From Sciscionella marina DSM 45152 (GTDB taxonomy: Bacteria > Actinomycetota > Actinomycetes > Mycobacteriales > Pseudonocardiaceae): a stretch of 64,000 nt of DNA. This document shows, in pieces, positions 16,104-25,612 of the stretch. The translations under genes were made by a program, and so were the position numbers. The stretch is taken from contig NZ_KB905392.1 in assembly GCF_000379465.1 (NCBI RefSeq), forward strand, positions 434,001 to 498,000, written 5' to 3'. Below the pieces are notes generated by a model. The model was not told where the DNA came from. It made no database searches and saw nothing but the letters and a program-made list of their open reading frames with translations. How positions within the stretch are numbered: position 1 is the stretch's first letter; every line of letters begins with the position of its first letter.

Positions 16104-17344
16104 TCGTCAACCAATCCGAAGTACCGCGCCGCGGTCTCCATGTCCTTGTCCCCGCGCCCGGACAGGTTCACCAGCAGCAGCCCGTCCGGACCGATTTCCG
16201 GGCCCAGTTCGATCGCACCGGCGAGCGCGTGTGCAGACTCGATCGCGGGGATGATGCCTTCGGTGCGGCACAACAGTTTCAGCGCCTGCATGGCCTGATC
16301 GTCGGTGACCGCGCGGTATTCGGCGCGGCCGGTGTCCTTGAGGCGGGAATGCTCGGGCCCGACACCGGGGTAGTCCAGGCCCGCCGAGATGGAGTACGCC
16401 TCCTTGGTCTGTCCGTCCTCGTCCTGGAGCAGATAGGACAGCGCACCGTGCAGCATCCCGGGGCTGCCCTCGGTGAGCGAGGCACCGTGTTCCCCGGACT
16501 CGATGCCGTGCCCGCCCGGTTCACAGCCGACCAGGCGCACATCCGGATCGTCGATGAAGCCGTGGAAGATCCCGATCGCGTTGGAACCACCGCCGACGCA
16601 GGCGAGCACCGCGCTGGGCAACCGCCCCGTCTGCTCGAGCACCTGGGACCGCGCCTCCTCGCCGATCACCCGGTGGAAGTTGCGCACCAGCACCGGGAAG
16701 GGATGCGCACCCGCGGCCGTACCGAGCAGATAGTGCGAGTCCTCGACATTGGTCACCCAGTCCCGCAGCGCCTCGTTGATCGCGTCCTTGAGGGTGCGCG
16801 AACCGGTGGTCACCGGAACGACCTCGGCGCCGAGCAGTCGCATCCGGGCCACGTTGAGCGCCTGGCGTTCGGTGTCCACCTCGCCCATGTAGACGACACA
16901 GTCCAGATCGAGCAAGGCGCACGCGGTCGCGGTGGCCACCCCGTGCTGACCCGCTCCGGTCTCGGCGATCACCCGCTTCTTGCCCATGCGCTTGGTGAGC
17001 AGCGCTTGGCCGAGCACGTTGTTGATCTTGTGCGAGCCGGTGTGGTTGAGATCCTCGCGTTTAAGGAACACCCGGGTGCCGCAGAGTTCCCCGAACCGCT
17101 TCGCCTCGGTCAGCAACGAGGGGCGGCCCGCGTACTCCCGGAGCAGCCGGGCGAACTCGCCGGTGAACGCCGGATCGAGCCGGGCCTTGTCGTACTCGGC
17201 CGAGAGCTCGTCCAGCGCCCCGATCAGCGCCTCGGGCATGAACCGGCCGCCGTACTCGCCGAAGTGCCCGCGCGCGTCCGGGTCGTGCGGGGTCGCCTCG
17301 TGTGCGTGCGTGACCACCGGGCTCACCTGCTCGGCCGCGGGCAC
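16100..17344 (-). CDS. trpB: Tryptophan synthase beta chain
   Basis: This PLP enzyme condenses indole with serine to give tryptophan. The protein is 414 residues. [13 protein letters not shown] carries the Schiff-base lysine, [18 protein letters not shown] the active-site region, and [15 protein letters not shown] the PLP phosphate-binding glycines. The start is GTG, and its first 22 bp overlap the trpC end. The TGA stop overlaps the ATG of the linker repeat. Confidence 0.97.
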   Translation of the reverse strand: MPAAEQVSPVVTHAHEATPHDPDARGHFGEYGGRFMPEALIGALDELSAEYDKARLDPAFTGEFARLLREYAGRPSLLTEAKRFGELCGTRVFLKREDLNHTGSHKINNVLGQALLTKRMGKKRVIAETGAGQHGVATATACALLDLDCVVYMGEVDTERQALNVARMRLLGAEVVPVTTGSRTLKDAINEALRDWVTNVEDSHYLLGTAAGAHPFPVLVRNFHRVIGEEARSQVLEQTGRLPSAVLACVGGGSNAIGIFHGFIDDPDVRLVGCEPGGHGIESGEHGASLTEGSPGMLHGALSYLLQDEDGQTKEAYSISAGLDYPGVGPEHSRLKDTGRAEYRAVTDDQAMQALKLLCRTEGIIPAIESAHALAGAIELGPEIGPDGLLLVNLSGRGDKDMETAARYFGLVDE

Positions 17345-18132
17345 GCCGGGTGCGATCCCGCGGTGACCAGCTTGTTCACCGCGGCCTTCGGGTCACCGGA
17401 AGCGACCAGCCCTTCGCCGACGAGCACCGCGTCCGCTCCGGATCCCGCATAGGCCATCAGGTCACCCGGCCCGCGCACGCCGGACTCGGCGATCTTGAGC
17501 ACGTCCGGCGGAAGACCGGGGGCGAGCTTGCCGAACACGTCCCGGTCCACCTCGAGGGTGTGCAGGTTGCGGGCGTTGATCCCGATGACGGTGGCGCCCG
17601 CCTCGAGTGCCCGATCGGCCTCCTCGGCGTTGTGCACCTCCACGAGCGCGGTCATACCGAGCGATTCCACCCGGTCCAGCAGCGCGGAGAGCACATTCTG
17701 GTCGAGTGCCGCCACGATCAGCAGCACCAGGTCGGCACCGTGCAGCCTGGCCTCGTGCACCTGGTAGGGGGTGACGATGAAGTCCTTGCGCAGCAAGGGA
17801 ATCCGCACCCGTTCCCGGACAGCGTCGAAGTCGGCGAGCGATCCGCCGAACCTCCGCTGCTCGGTGAGCACACTGATCACACGGGCCCCCGCGTCCGCGT
17901 AGCCCGCGGCCAGCGAGGCCGGATCGGCGATGCTCGCGAGTTCGCCCTTGGACGGGCTGCGCCGCTTGACCTCGGCGATCACGCTGACGTCCGCCTGGCG
18001 CAGCGCGGCGACCCCGTCCTGGGCGTCGGGCACCTGCGCGGCCTGCTTCTTCAGTTCCTCAAACGGGAGCACCGCCTCGCGCTCGGCGAGATCGGCGCGC
18101 ACGCCCTCGATGATGGAGTCCAGAACACTCAT
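17323..18132 (-). CDS. trpC: Indole-3-glycerol phosphate synthase
   Basis: It closes the indole ring from carboxyphenylaminodeoxyribulose phosphate. The protein is 269 residues, a single-domain TrpC without a fused Trp[15 protein letters not shown] holds the catalytic lysine, [16 protein letters not shown] the second, and [13 protein letters not shown] and [13 protein letters not shown] the phosphate-binding loops. The ATG is preceded by GAGGAGCGAG from a linker repeat whose mini-ORF stop overlaps it. trpB overlaps the 3' end. The TrpF step is presumably done by PriA. Confidence 0.96.
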   Translation of the reverse strand: MSVLDSIIEGVRADLAEREAVLPFEELKKQAAQVPDAQDGVAALRQADVSVIAEVKRRSPSKGELASIADPASLAAGYADAGARVISVLTEQRRFGGSLADFDAVRERVRIPLLRKDFIVTPYQVHEARLHGADLVLLIVAALDQNVLSALLDRVESLGMTALVEVHNAEEADRALEAGATVIGINARNLHTLEVDRDVFGKLAPGLPPDVLKIAESGVRGPGDLMAYAGSGADAVLVGEGLVASGDPKAAVNKLVTAGSHPACPRPSR

Positions 18133-18206
18133 CGCACTCGCTCCTCGGCGGAGCTCGACGCTTCGCGCCCACGCTGTATCAAAGATTCACTCGCAAGCTC
18201 GCTCAT
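18133..18206 (-). repeat. 74-bp mini-ORF linker repeat, unit next to trpC
   Basis: It is the same size and layout as the trpB-trpA unit. ATG at 18206 opens a 25-codon ORF (MSELASES to ERVR) whose TGA overlaps the trpC ATG, and GAGGAGCGAG forms the trpC ribosome site. It matches the adjacent upstream unit at about 63 of 74 positions, counted by eye. It lies head to tail with that unit. Confidence 0.78.
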
Positions 18207-18280
18207 CGCACTCGCTCCCCGACAGAGCACGACGCTTCGCGCCCACGCTGTATCGATGATTCGCTCGCCGGTCCGCTCAT
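18207..18280 (-). repeat. 74-bp mini-ORF linker repeat, outer unit
   Basis: The ATG at 18280 opens another 25-codon ORF (MSGPASES to ERVR), whose TGA overlaps the ATG of the next unit. GGGAGG stands 4 bases before the ATG, so ribosomes can enter here and pass through two mini-ORFs to trpC. A small hairpin (18289-18304) sits just upstream. The 127 bp between that hairpin and the upstream membrane-protein gene show no gene and no Trp-rich leader. Confidence 0.75.
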
Positions 18281-18431
18281 GAGGCCTCCCACGCGGAGAC
18301 GTGGTTTCGTCAGCTTCGCGAGTGACCCCGATCTCGGTGTCCGTGTCGGACAGGTGAGTTTCGTCACGGATTCGTTCCCCTTCCCGCTGCACTGATGCTA
18401 ACTCCCGCTCCCTTGGCCCATCCGGTTCGGG

Positions 18432-18953
18432 TCACTTCGTCGTCGGATCCTCCCCTTCGGAGAGCGCGTCCCACATCCGCTGATCCGGGGCTTTCGCCCG
18501 TTGTCTGCCCGCACCCCGGGTGTATCTGGCGCCCATCGCGGGCAGTACCCGTGCCGCGGAGAGCAACGCAGCGGCGGCCCCGAGCTCGGCGAGGGCCGCC
18601 AGCCCCACCAGGCTCCTGGCCAGCACATCCCGGTCACTCGGGGCGGTACTGCCCGGCCCCGGTGCGAAGGGGGCGGCCCCGGCGATCCCGCGATAGGCCA
18701 GATAGCAACCGCCCAGCAGCACGAGAACCCCGATGATCCGTTTCACCGGCGCACCACCCGCGAACTGGGCGGCGAACGCGGCCAGCGCGAGCAGGGCCAG
18801 TGGCACCAGCTCGGGCACCGCCTCCGAACCGCGCACCGGTGCCCTGCCCGCCGACCAGCCGAGCCGCGAGGAACCCCACAGCAGCGCGGCGGCCAGCAGC
18901 AGGCACAGCAGCAGTACCCACAGGGCGGAGCGGCCGGGGCGGCGATCAGTCAC
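18432..18953 (-). CDS. Tryptophan-operon-associated membrane protein (TIGR02234 type)
   Basis: A 173-residue protein with four predicted transmembrane helices (near residues 10-30, 48-66, 72-90 and 110-130) and a basic C-terminal tail. Proteins of this kind sit between trpE and trpC across actinobacteria (Rv1610 in M. tuberculosis, from memory) and have no proven activity. Transport or membrane tethering of pathway intermediates is speculation. The GTG overlaps the trpE stop by 8 bp, so the two are translationally coupled. Confidence 0.85.
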   Translation of the reverse strand: MTDRRPGRSALWVLLLCLLLAAALLWGSSRLGWSAGRAPVRGSEAVPELVPLALLALAAFAAQFAGGAPVKRIIGVLVLLGGCYLAYRGIAGAAPFAPGPGSTAPSDRDVLARSLVGLAALAELGAAAALLSAARVLPAMGARYTRGAGRQRAKAPDQRMWDALSEGEDPTTK

Positions 18954-20463
18954 GGCCGGTCACCTCGGGTGCTGCCATCGTCTCGGCGGCGGCAATCGCG
19001 GCGAGGACCGCGCCCGCCTTGTTGAGCGTCTCCTGGTCCTCGGCGTACGGATCCGAGTCCGCGACGATCCCCCCACCCGCCTGCACGTAGGCGACGCCCT
19101 CGCGCATCACCGTGGTGCGGATGGCGATCGCGGTGTCCGCGTTGCCCGCGAAATCCAGATAGCCGACCACACCGCCGTACAGCGCGCGCCGGGTCGGTTC
19201 GTATTCCTCGATCAGTGCCATGGCACGCGGTTTCGGCGCCCCGGAAAGCGTGCCAGCCGGGAAACAGGCCACGACGGCGTCATGCGCGCCGCAGTCCGCA
19301 CGCAGCTCACCGGTCACCGTGGAGACGATGTGCATCACGTGGCTGTAGCGCTCCACCCGGAACAGCTCCACCACGTGCACGCTGCCCGGCTCGCACACCT
19401 TGCCGAGGTCGTTACGCCCCAGGTCGACGAGCATCAGGTGCTCGGCGCGCTCCTTCTCGTCGGCGAGCAGATCCTTCTCCAGCGCAGCGTCCTCCTCCGG
19501 ATCGGCCGCGCGCCACCGGGTGCCGGCGATCGGGTGCATGGTCGCCCTGCCGTCGGTGACCGTCACCAGCGCCTCGGGGCTGGACCCGACGATGTCGAAG
19601 CCCTCCAGGCGCAGCAGGTACATGTACGGGCTCGGGTTGGTGGTGCGCAGTACCCGGTACACGTCGACCGGGTCCGCTTCGGTGCGCACCTCGAACCGCT
19701 GGGAGACCACGATCTGGAAGGCTTCTCCCGCCTTGATCGCCTCCTTGGCCGCGTCGATCGCCGCGTGGTGCTGCTCCTGCGTGCGCTTGCGGGTGAACTC
19801 CGGCTTCGGGCGCTCGAACAGGGCCGCGGTGGCCGGGGCGGGCGCGAGCAGGGTCGCGGTCATCTCGTCGAGCCTGCGTACCGCGTCGGCGTAGGCCTCG
19901 TCCACCCGCTCGGAGCTGTTGTCCCAGTTCACCGCGTTCGCGATCAGCGTGACGGTTCCGGTGTGGTGGTCCACCGCGGCGAGATCGGTGGCGAACAGCA
20001 TGGTCATCTCGGGCAGCTCGAGGTCGTCCTCGGCCAGCTCGGGGAGCCGTTCCATCCAGCGGACCGCGTCGTAGCCGATGTAGCCGACCATGCCACCGGT
20101 GAGCGGGGGCATCCCGGGCAGCGGTTCGGTGCGCAGGGCCTCGACCGTCTCGCGCAGGGTGGCGAGCGGATCATCCCCGTGCGGCAGGTCCACCGGCGGC
20201 TCACCGCGCCACACCGCCTTGCCGTCGACGACGGTGAGTGCCGCGGGGCTGCGCACCCCGACGAACGACCAGCGCGACCAGGATTTGCCGTTCTCCGCGG
20301 ACTCGAAGAGAAAGGTCCCCGGCCGGTCCCCGGCGAGTTTGCGGTACACCGAAAGCGGCGTCTCCGCGTCGGCGAGCAACCGCCGCGCGACCGGGATCAC
20401 CCGGCGATCGGCGGCAAGCTCGCGGAACTCTGTGAGGGACAGACTCACCCGTGTCGTGGACAT
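18946..20463 (-). CDS. trpE: Anthranilate synthase component I
   Basis: It converts chorismate to anthranilate, the first step of tryptophan synthesis. The protein is 505 residues. [19 protein letters not shown] near residues 50-70 matches the tryptophan feedback site (ES motif). The catalytic half contains [53 protein letters not shown] and [13 protein letters not shown]. No trpG lies nearby, so the glutamine amidotransferase must come from elsewhere. A second in-frame ATG three codons upstream is possible; neither has a clear ribosome site. Confidence 0.97.
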   Translation of the reverse strand: MSTTRVSLSLTEFRELAADRRVIPVARRLLADAETPLSVYRKLAGDRPGTFLFESAENGKSWSRWSFVGVRSPAALTVVDGKAVWRGEPPVDLPHGDDPLATLRETVEALRTEPLPGMPPLTGGMVGYIGYDAVRWMERLPELAEDDLELPEMTMLFATDLAAVDHHTGTVTLIANAVNWDNSSERVDEAYADAVRRLDEMTATLLAPAPATAALFERPKPEFTRKRTQEQHHAAIDAAKEAIKAGEAFQIVVSQRFEVRTEADPVDVYRVLRTTNPSPYMYLLRLEGFDIVGSSPEALVTVTDGRATMHPIAGTRWRAADPEEDAALEKDLLADEKERAEHLMLVDLGRNDLGKVCEPGSVHVVELFRVERYSHVMHIVSTVTGELRADCGAHDAVVACFPAGTLSGAPKPRAMALIEEYEPTRRALYGGVVGYLDFAGNADTAIAIRTTVMREGVAYVQAGGGIVADSDPYAEDQETLNKAGAVLAAIAAAETMAAPEVTGRD

Positions 20464-20497
20464 GGGAACCATTCTGCCGGTCGGTCCGACAGTTCCC
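20464..20497. promoter_or_regulatory. Nested inverted repeats between trpE and a TetR gene
   Basis: GGGAAC and GTTCCC lie 22 bp apart, and within them GTCGG-T-CCGAC forms a second short palindrome, all inside a 54-bp divergent promoter gap. The arms are short and could be chance in GC-rich DNA. If real, the TetR protein could influence trpE as well as itself. Confidence 0.3.
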
Positions 20498-20517
20498 CGC
20501 GCGGGCTGTTTACTCTC

Positions 20518-21117
20518 ATGACCATGCCAGGGCGAAGGAGAGGCCGCAGGCCGGCGAGCGAGGACACCAGGACGGTGCTGATCGAGGCCGCACGCGCGGT
20601 GTTCACCGAGCAGGGCTATGCGGGTGCCACGGTCCGCCAGATCGCCGCACGCGCGGACATGGATCCCTCGATGATCAACCACTGGTTCGGCGGGAAGGAC
20701 GCGCTGTTCACCGAGGCGGTGCTGCAGCTGCCGTTCCGCCCGGTGGACATCGCCGCGAACGTGCTCGACGGACCGGTCGACGAGCTCGGCGAACGGTTCG
20801 TGCGCACCGTGCTCCGCGTCTGGGACTCCGCGGGAGGCGGGCAGATGACCGCCGTGCTGCGCAGTTTCGCCACCAGCAACGAGGCGGTCCAGGCTTTTCG
20901 CGAGCAGATGCTCGACAAGGTGTTCCTGCCACTCGCCGAGCGGCTGCAGGTCGAGGACGCGGCGTTCCGGGCGACCCTGTGTGCCTCGCAGATGGCCGGG
21001 CTCGCCCTGGCCCGCTACGCTCTCGTCCTCGAACCCCTTGCCTCCGCGGACCCGGAGACGGTGGTCACGGCCGTCGCGCCGAACCTGCAGCGCTACCTGA
21101 CCGGGGACCTCGGCTAG
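20518..21117 (+). CDS. TetR/AcrR family transcriptional regulator
   Basis: A 199-residue repressor. It has a basic N-terminus ([15 protein letters not shown]), a helix-turn-helix at residues 15-60 ([20 protein letters not shown], then [15 protein letters not shown]) and a C-terminal helical ligand domain resembling the TetR_C class with [20 protein letters not shown]. It is divergent from trpE with a 54-bp gap. The target and ligand are unknown. An ATG two codons further in is an alternative start. Confidence 0.88.
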   Translation: MTMPGRRRGRRPASEDTRTVLIEAARAVFTEQGYAGATVRQIAARADMDPSMINHWFGGKDALFTEAVLQLPFRPVDIAANVLDGPVDELGERFVRTVLRVWDSAGGGQMTAVLRSFATSNEAVQAFREQMLDKVFLPLAERLQVEDAAFRATLCASQMAGLALARYALVLEPLASADPETVVTAVAPNLQRYLTGDLG

Positions 21118-21202
21118 GCAGGTTCCGCAAAGCGGCGTAGCTGCCGTGACCACCCCAGCCACTGGCACCCACGCCGCCAAGCAGACCGTTCCACGACAAC
21201 CG

Positions 21203-21541
21203 TCAGGAATCCGGGTCGGCGAGCAGGACCTCGGTGTCGAAGCACGACGTGGTCCCGTTGTGGCAGGCCGGGCCGGTCTGTTCGACGCGCAGCAGCAGCG
21301 CGTCCCCATCGCAGTCCAGGCGCACCTCGCGCACGTACTGGGTGTGTCCCGAGGTCTCCCCCTTGACCCACAGTTTCCCCCTGCTGCGGGAGAAATAGGT
21401 GGCCCGCCGGGTACGCAGGGTCTGTTCGAGCGCCGCATCGTCCATCCAGGCCACCATGAGCACCACTCCCGTGCGATAGTCCTGGGTCACGGCGCACACG
21501 AGCCCGTCCACGGTGCGCGCGAGCCGCTCCGGGATGGTCAT
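21203..21541 (-). CDS. hisI: Phosphoribosyl-AMP cyclohydrolase
   Basis: It opens the purine ring of phosphoribosyl-AMP, the third step of histidine synthesis. The 112-residue monofunctional form has no HisE domain. Motifs are [35 protein letters not shown] and, for zinc, [16 protein letters not shown] with [12 protein letters not shown]. Its ATG overlaps the stop of the membrane-protein gene by 4 bp. hisE is not in the window. Confidence 0.96.
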   Translation of the reverse strand: MTIPERLARTVDGLVCAVTQDYRTGVVLMVAWMDDAALEQTLRTRRATYFSRSRGKLWVKGETSGHTQYVREVRLDCDGDALLLRVEQTGPACHNGTTSCFDTEVLLADPDS

Positions 21542-21921
21542 CGCCGGTGCACCTGCCCTTGTCCGGCCGCGAGCAGCACACCGGCCGCGATCGAGGCGAG
21601 CACCAGCAGCACGGACAGCATGCGGAACCACCACTGTCCCTCGCCGAACGCGATCACCAGATGCAGCAGTCCGGTCAGGAACAGCAGGGCACCGGCGAGG
21701 ATTCGCGCGTACGGCCGGGAAAGCAGCACTGCACCCGCGGCCCCGAGCTGGGCGAGCGCGAGCAGCAGGGGAAGCACGAGCGCTTCGACTCCGCCCCCGG
21801 TCGCGGCGCGGCCGACGCTGATCAGCACGAGCGCGAGCGCGCACCCCGCGATGGTCCACGCACCGGCACGCAGCCGGGGCGAGGCGGCTTTCGCTTGTGC
21901 GACAAGAACATTCTGATTCAC
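21538..21921 (-). CDS. Small membrane protein inside the his operon
   Basis: A 127-residue protein with four predicted transmembrane helices and no recognised catalytic motif. It is locked between hisF and hisI by GTGA and ATGA overlaps on either side, so it is translated with them. The GTG start follows from the hisF overlap. Mycobacteria have an unrelated gene (impA) before hisF in the same block. The function is unknown; the coupling makes a pathway-linked role plausible. Confidence 0.8.
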   Translation of the reverse strand: MNQNVLVAQAKAASPRLRAGAWTIAGCALALVLISVGRAATGGGVEALVLPLLLALAQLGAAGAVLLSRPYARILAGALLFLTGLLHLVIAFGEGQWWFRMLSVLLVLASIAAGVLLAAGQGQVHRR

Positions 21922-22670
21922 CGGACGACGACCCCCGCGGCACGCATGGTGTCCTTGACCTCCGGGATGCGCAGTTCGCCGAAGTGGAACACGCTCGCGG
22001 CCAGTACCGCGTCCGCACCTGCCTCGATCGCGGGCGGGAAGTGTTCGAGCCGGCCCGCTCCTCCGCTGGCGATCACCGGTACCCGGACCGCCGCCCGGAC
22101 CGCGCGCAGCAGTTCCAGATCGAAGCCCTGTTTGGTGCCGTCCGCGTCCATCGAGTTCAGCAGGATCTCGCCGACCCCGAGCTCTTCGCCGCGCACCGCC
22201 CACTCGATCGCGTCGATCCCGGTGCCGCGCCGTCCGCCGTGCGTGGTGACCTCGAACCCGGTCCCGGACCGGCGCGCGTCCACCGAGAGCACGATGCACT
22301 GTGCGCCGAACCGTTGCGAGCATTCGGCGAGCAGTTCGGGGCGCTCGATCGCGGCGGTGTTGATGCCGACCTTGTCCGCACCCGCGCGCAGCAGTCTGTC
22401 CACATCGGACGGTTCGCGCACACCGCCGCCGACGGTCAGCGGGATGAAGACCTGTTCGGCAGTGCGGCCTACCACGTCGTAGGTGGTCTCCCGGTTGCCC
22501 GAGGAGGCGGTCACGTCCAGGAAAGTGAGCTCATCGGCCCCGGCGCGGTCATAGGCGCGGGCGAGCTCGACCGGGTCCCCGGCATCGCGCAGATCGGTGA
22601 AGTTGACCCCTTTGACCACCCTGCCCGCGTCCACGTCGAGGCACGGGATCACGCGCGCGGCAACAGTCAT
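21918..22670 (-). CDS. hisF: Imidazole glycerol phosphate synthase cyclase subunit
   Basis: It uses ammonia delivered by HisH to form imidazole glycerol phosphate and AICAR. The 250-residue barrel has [18 protein letters not shown] (with the catalytic Asp near residue 12), [25 protein letters not shown] (second catalytic Asp) and [10 protein letters not shown]. The gene starts 10 bp after priA ends and overlaps the next gene by 4 bp. Its partner hisH lies 3 kb away, beyond the LysR/MFS pair. Confidence 0.97.
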   Translation of the reverse strand: MTVAARVIPCLDVDAGRVVKGVNFTDLRDAGDPVELARAYDRAGADELTFLDVTASSGNRETTYDVVGRTAEQVFIPLTVGGGVREPSDVDRLLRAGADKVGINTAAIERPELLAECSQRFGAQCIVLSVDARRSGTGFEVTTHGGRRGTGIDAIEWAVRGEELGVGEILLNSMDADGTKQGFDLELLRAVRAAVRVPVIASGGAGRLEHFPPAIEAGADAVLAASVFHFGELRIPEVKDTMRAAGVVVR

Positions 22671-22679
22671 GGGGCCAGG

Positions 22680-23411
22680 TTACGCGACCGCGGCGAGTGC
22701 CTCGGGCAGGGTGAACGCGCCCGCGTACAGCGCTTTGCCGATGATCGAGCCCTCCACGCCGTCCCGGCGCAACCTGGCCAGGGCGCGCAGATCGTCGACC
22801 TCGGCCACGCCGCCGGAGGCGATCACCGCGGCGTCGGTACGCGCGCACACCTCCTGCAGCAGGCCGATGTTCGGTCCCTGCAGGGTGCCATCCTTGCTCA
22901 CATCGGTGACCACGTAGCGCGCGCAGCCGTCCGCGTCGAGCCGCTGCAGGGTCTCCCAGAGGTCGCCGCCGTCCCGGGTCCAGCCGCGCGCGGCGAGCCG
23001 ATATTCCCCCTCCACGATGCGCACGTCGAGCCCGACCGCGACCCGCTCGCCGTATTCGGCGATCGCCTTCGCACACCAGGCCGGGTCCTCGAGGGCCGCG
23101 GTGCCGATGTTCACCCGTGCGCAGCCGGTGGCCAGCGCGGCGCGCAGGGATTCGTCGTCCCGGATGCCACCGGAAAGCTCCACCTGAACATCGAGTTTTC
23201 CGACCACCTCGGCCAGCAGCGCGGCGTTCTGCCCCCTGCCGAAGGCCGCGTCGAGGTCGACGAGGTGCACCCATTCCGCGCCGTCGGCCTGCCACTGCAT
23301 GGCGGCATCGAGCGGGGCGCCGTACTTGGTCTCGCTGCCCGCCTCCCCTTGGACGAGCCGTACCGCCTGGCCGTCGGCCACATCCACCGCGGGTAACAAC
23401 ACGAAGCTCAC
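22680..23411 (-). CDS. priA: Bifunctional phosphoribosyl isomerase PriA (HisA/TrpF)
   Basis: It isomerises ProFAR in histidine synthesis and, in actinobacteria, also phosphoribosylanthranilate in tryptophan synthesis. The 243-residue barrel has [20 protein letters not shown] (catalytic Asp near residue 10), [24 protein letters not shown] and [16 protein letters not shown] (second Asp). No trpF occurs in the trp operon, which supports dual use. The GTG start overlaps the stop of the lysR gene by 4 bp, an odd coupling of a regulator to a biosynthetic gene. Confidence 0.95.
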   Translation of the reverse strand: MSFVLLPAVDVADGQAVRLVQGEAGSETKYGAPLDAAMQWQADGAEWVHLVDLDAAFGRGQNAALLAEVVGKLDVQVELSGGIRDDESLRAALATGCARVNIGTAALEDPAWCAKAIAEYGERVAVGLDVRIVEGEYRLAARGWTRDGGDLWETLQRLDADGCARYVVTDVSKDGTLQGPNIGLLQEVCARTDAAVIASGGVAEVDDLRALARLRRDGVEGSIIGKALYAGAFTLPEALAAVA

Positions 23412-24295
23412 GGTTTTACCTTAAACGCGGTCTCCTCGACCAATTCGAGCAGGGCGGCAGCAGCGGGCGAGGGTTCCCGGCCCGCCGCGGTGATGAGCGC
23501 GGACTCCCGTGGGATCTCCGGATCGGTGGCCACCGCGGTGACCCGGTCCGCGGCGTTGCGCACCGCGTAGGCGGGCAGGAGCGCGACTCCCATGCCGTGC
23601 CCGACCAGGTCGACCAGATCGCCGATCTGATCCACCTCACAGCACATCCTGCGGTCCAGGCCGACCGCGGCGCAGGCGGCGTCCACCCTGGTGCGCAGCG
23701 CGGAGTCGGCGCGGAACTCGACGAATTCCCGCTCGGCGAGTTCGGTCAGCGCCACCCGGTCCCGTGCGGCGAGCGGATCCGCGGCCGGGACGGCGAGCAC
23801 GATCGGTTCCGCGCCACTGGCCCGCGCGCGTACCCGCTCGCTGCCGAAGGGGCGGTCCACGAGTGCGAGATCGAGCTGGCCGTCCGCGACCGAACGCACG
23901 AGCCCGCCCACGCTGTCGTGCATGATCCGCAGGCCGACCGCCGGATAGCGCCGGTGGTACTCGGCGAGGACCGCGAGCACATCGAAGAAACCGAACGACT
24001 GGATCATCCCGATGGTCAGCGTGCCGCGCAGCAGACCCCGCACCGCGGCGACGGCCGCACGCGCCTCCTCGCGGGCGGCGAGCGCCCTGCGCGCCGCCGG
24101 CACCAGCGCCCGCCCCTCTTCGGTCAACCCGACCTTCCTGCTGTCCCTGGCGAACAGTGTGACGCCGAGTTCGCGTTCGAGGGCGCGGATCGAGCTGGAG
24201 AGACTGGACTGCACGACGTGCACCCGGCGCGCGGCCCGGGTGAAGTGCCGCTCCTCGGCGACGGCGAGGAACTGCTCCAGCTGGCGAAGCTCCAT
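23408..24295 (-). CDS. LysR family transcriptional regulator
   Basis: A 295-residue regulator. The N-terminal winged helix-turn-helix ([20 protein letters not shown], then [16 protein letters not shown]) is followed by the periplasmic-binding-like effector domain from about residue 90. The ATG is preceded by TAGAAT with six bases between, so the mRNA is probably leaderless. It is divergent from an MFS gene, with a classical T-N11-A box in the gap. Its stop overlaps the priA start, so it now heads the priA-hisF-hisI transcript. Confidence 0.93.
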   Translation of the reverse strand: MELRQLEQFLAVAEERHFTRAARRVHVVQSSLSSSIRALERELGVTLFARDSRKVGLTEEGRALVPAARRALAAREEARAAVAAVRGLLRGTLTIGMIQSFGFFDVLAVLAEYHRRYPAVGLRIMHDSVGGLVRSVADGQLDLALVDRPFGSERVRARASGAEPIVLAVPAADPLAARDRVALTELAEREFVEFRADSALRTRVDAACAAVGLDRRMCCEVDQIGDLVDLVGHGMGVALLPAYAVRNAADRVTAVATDPEIPRESALITAAGREPSPAAAALLELVEETAFKVKP

Positions 24296-24310
24296 CAATC
24301 GATTCTAGCG

Positions 24311-24330
24311 ATTGTTTTCATGGGCACAAT
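24311..24330. promoter_or_regulatory. LysR box between lysR and the MFS gene
   Basis: ATTGT and ACAAT form perfect arms around 10 bp, matching the T-N11-A form of LysR sites. It lies four bases upstream of the lysR -10 hexamer and 40 bp before the MFS start. An in-frame ATG at 24320 falls inside it, which argues that the MFS protein starts at the GTG at 24371. Confidence 0.65.
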
Positions 24331-24370
24331 CCGTTGGACCGATCGGCCCAAGATCGCGCATGCTGGATGC

Positions 24371-25612
24371 GTGACGAGCCAGGACCAGACAACCGACACC
24401 GATCAGGGCAGCAACGCAGGTCCGCGCCGGATGCGGGCCCCGATCGCGTTCGGCTTCGTGGCCTACGCCTTCGGGGTCACCATGGTCGGCACCACCCTGC
24501 CCACCCCGCTCTACCCGCTCTATCAGCACCAGTTCGCCTTCAGCAGCCTGCTCACCACGGTGATCTACGCGGTTTACGCGCTCGGCGTGCTCGCCGCGCT
24601 GCTGTTGTTCGGCCAGGCCTCCGATGCGCTCGGCAGGCGCCGGGTGCTGTTCGCCGCGCTCGCCGCCTCCGCGCTCGCCGAGCTGGTCTTCGTCACCGAC
24701 GCCGGGCTCACCGTGCTGTTCATCGGCCGGATCGTGTCCGGCTTGTCGGCCGGACTGATCACCGGAACCGCGACCGCCATGCTCGTGGAGCTCGCGCCAA
24801 ACCACAAACACACACGGGCGACGCTGTTCGCCACCGCGGTGAACATGCTCGGGCTCGGTTTCGGCCCCCTACTCGCCGGGGTGCTCGCCGAGTACGCGCC
24901 CGCCCCGCTGCGACTGCCCTTCCTCGCCCACCTCGTGCTGCTCGTCCCCGCGGTGATCGGGGTGTGGCTGGCCCCGGAGACGGTTCGGTCGCCGCCGGGC
25001 GCCCGGCCGCGACCTGGCCGGATCGGTGTTCCGGAACAGGCGAGGGCGGTGTTCGTGCCCGCGGCGATCGCCGTGTTCGCCGCGTTCTCGGTGTTCGGCC
25101 TGCTCACCGCGATCGAGCCGGGATTCCTGTCCACCGTGCTGCACCAGCCGGACCGGCTGCTCGCGGGTTCGGTCGTGTTCTCCATGTTCATCGGATCCAC
25201 ACTCGGCCAGCTCGCCGCGGCGCAGCTGCCCGAACGGCTCGCGCTGCCCATCGGCTGCGTCGTGCTGATCCTCGCGCTTGCCGGGATCGCGGCATCGCTG
25301 CTGACCGCCTCACTGACCCTGCTCGTACTGGGCACCATCGTGGTCGGGATCGGCCAGGGCATCTGTTTCCGGTCCGGGATGGCCGCGGTGACCGCGCACA
25401 GTCCCGCGCACCGCCGCGCCGAGACCGTCTCCAGCTACTTCGTGGTCGCCTATCTGGGTATCTCGGTGCCCGTGGTGCTCGTCGGCGTGGTATCCGCGCT
25501 CACCGATCTGCGCACGGCCGGAATCGCGTTCACCATCGCGGTCGCGGTGCTGGCCCTGTTCGCGTGGGTGACCGTGCTGCGCCTGCAGCGGCGGCGGGCG
25601 CTCAGCTCCTGA
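24371..25612 (+). CDS. Major facilitator superfamily transporter
   Basis: A 413-residue protein with 12 predicted transmembrane helices. The loop between helices 2 and 3 has the MFS signature FGQASDALGRRRVL (about residues 82-95). LIGRIV-like and GLSAGLITGTATAM segments mark helices 4 and 5. A cytoplasmic linker near residue 205 is rich in Pro and Arg. Drug or metabolite efflux under the divergent LysR is likely; the substrate is unknown. The GTG start has a poor ribosome site. Its end overlaps hisH by 11 bp, tail to tail. Confidence 0.9.
   Translation: MTSQDQTTDTDQGSNAGPRRMRAPIAFGFVAYAFGVTMVGTTLPTPLYPLYQHQFAFSSLLTTVIYAVYALGVLAALLLFGQASDALGRRRVLFAALAASALAELVFVTDAGLTVLFIGRIVSGLSAGLITGTATAMLVELAPNHKHTRATLFATAVNMLGLGFGPLLAGVLAEYAPAPLRLPFLAHLVLLVPAVIGVWLAPETVRSPPGARPRPGRIGVPEQARAVFVPAAIAVFAAFSVFGLLTAIEPGFLSTVLHQPDRLLAGSVVFSMFIGSTLGQLAAAQLPERLALPIGCVVLILALAGIAASLLTASLTLLVLGTIVVGIGQGICFRSGMAAVTAHSPAHRRAETVSSYFVVAYLGISVPVVLVGVVSALTDLRTAGIAFTIAVAVLALFAWVTVLRLQRRRALSS

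Noticed and set aside
16030-16110. N-terminal extension of TrpA through the repeat
   Set aside because: The extension is repeat-derived, lacks TrpA homology, and the ATG at 16029 has a good ribosome site at the repeat end.
18133-18280. CRISPR array
   Set aside because: The units abut without spacers and encode small ORFs coupled to trpC; there are no cas genes.
18129-18392. 87-codon frame running through the linker repeats before trpC
   Set aside because: It reads the two repeat units in mixed frames. The unit-by-unit mini-ORFs with ATGA overlaps explain the sequence better.
18281-18431. Trp attenuator leader peptide
   Set aside because: No start codon followed by clustered Trp codons and no alternative stem pair was found. 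Only a 5-bp stem is present.
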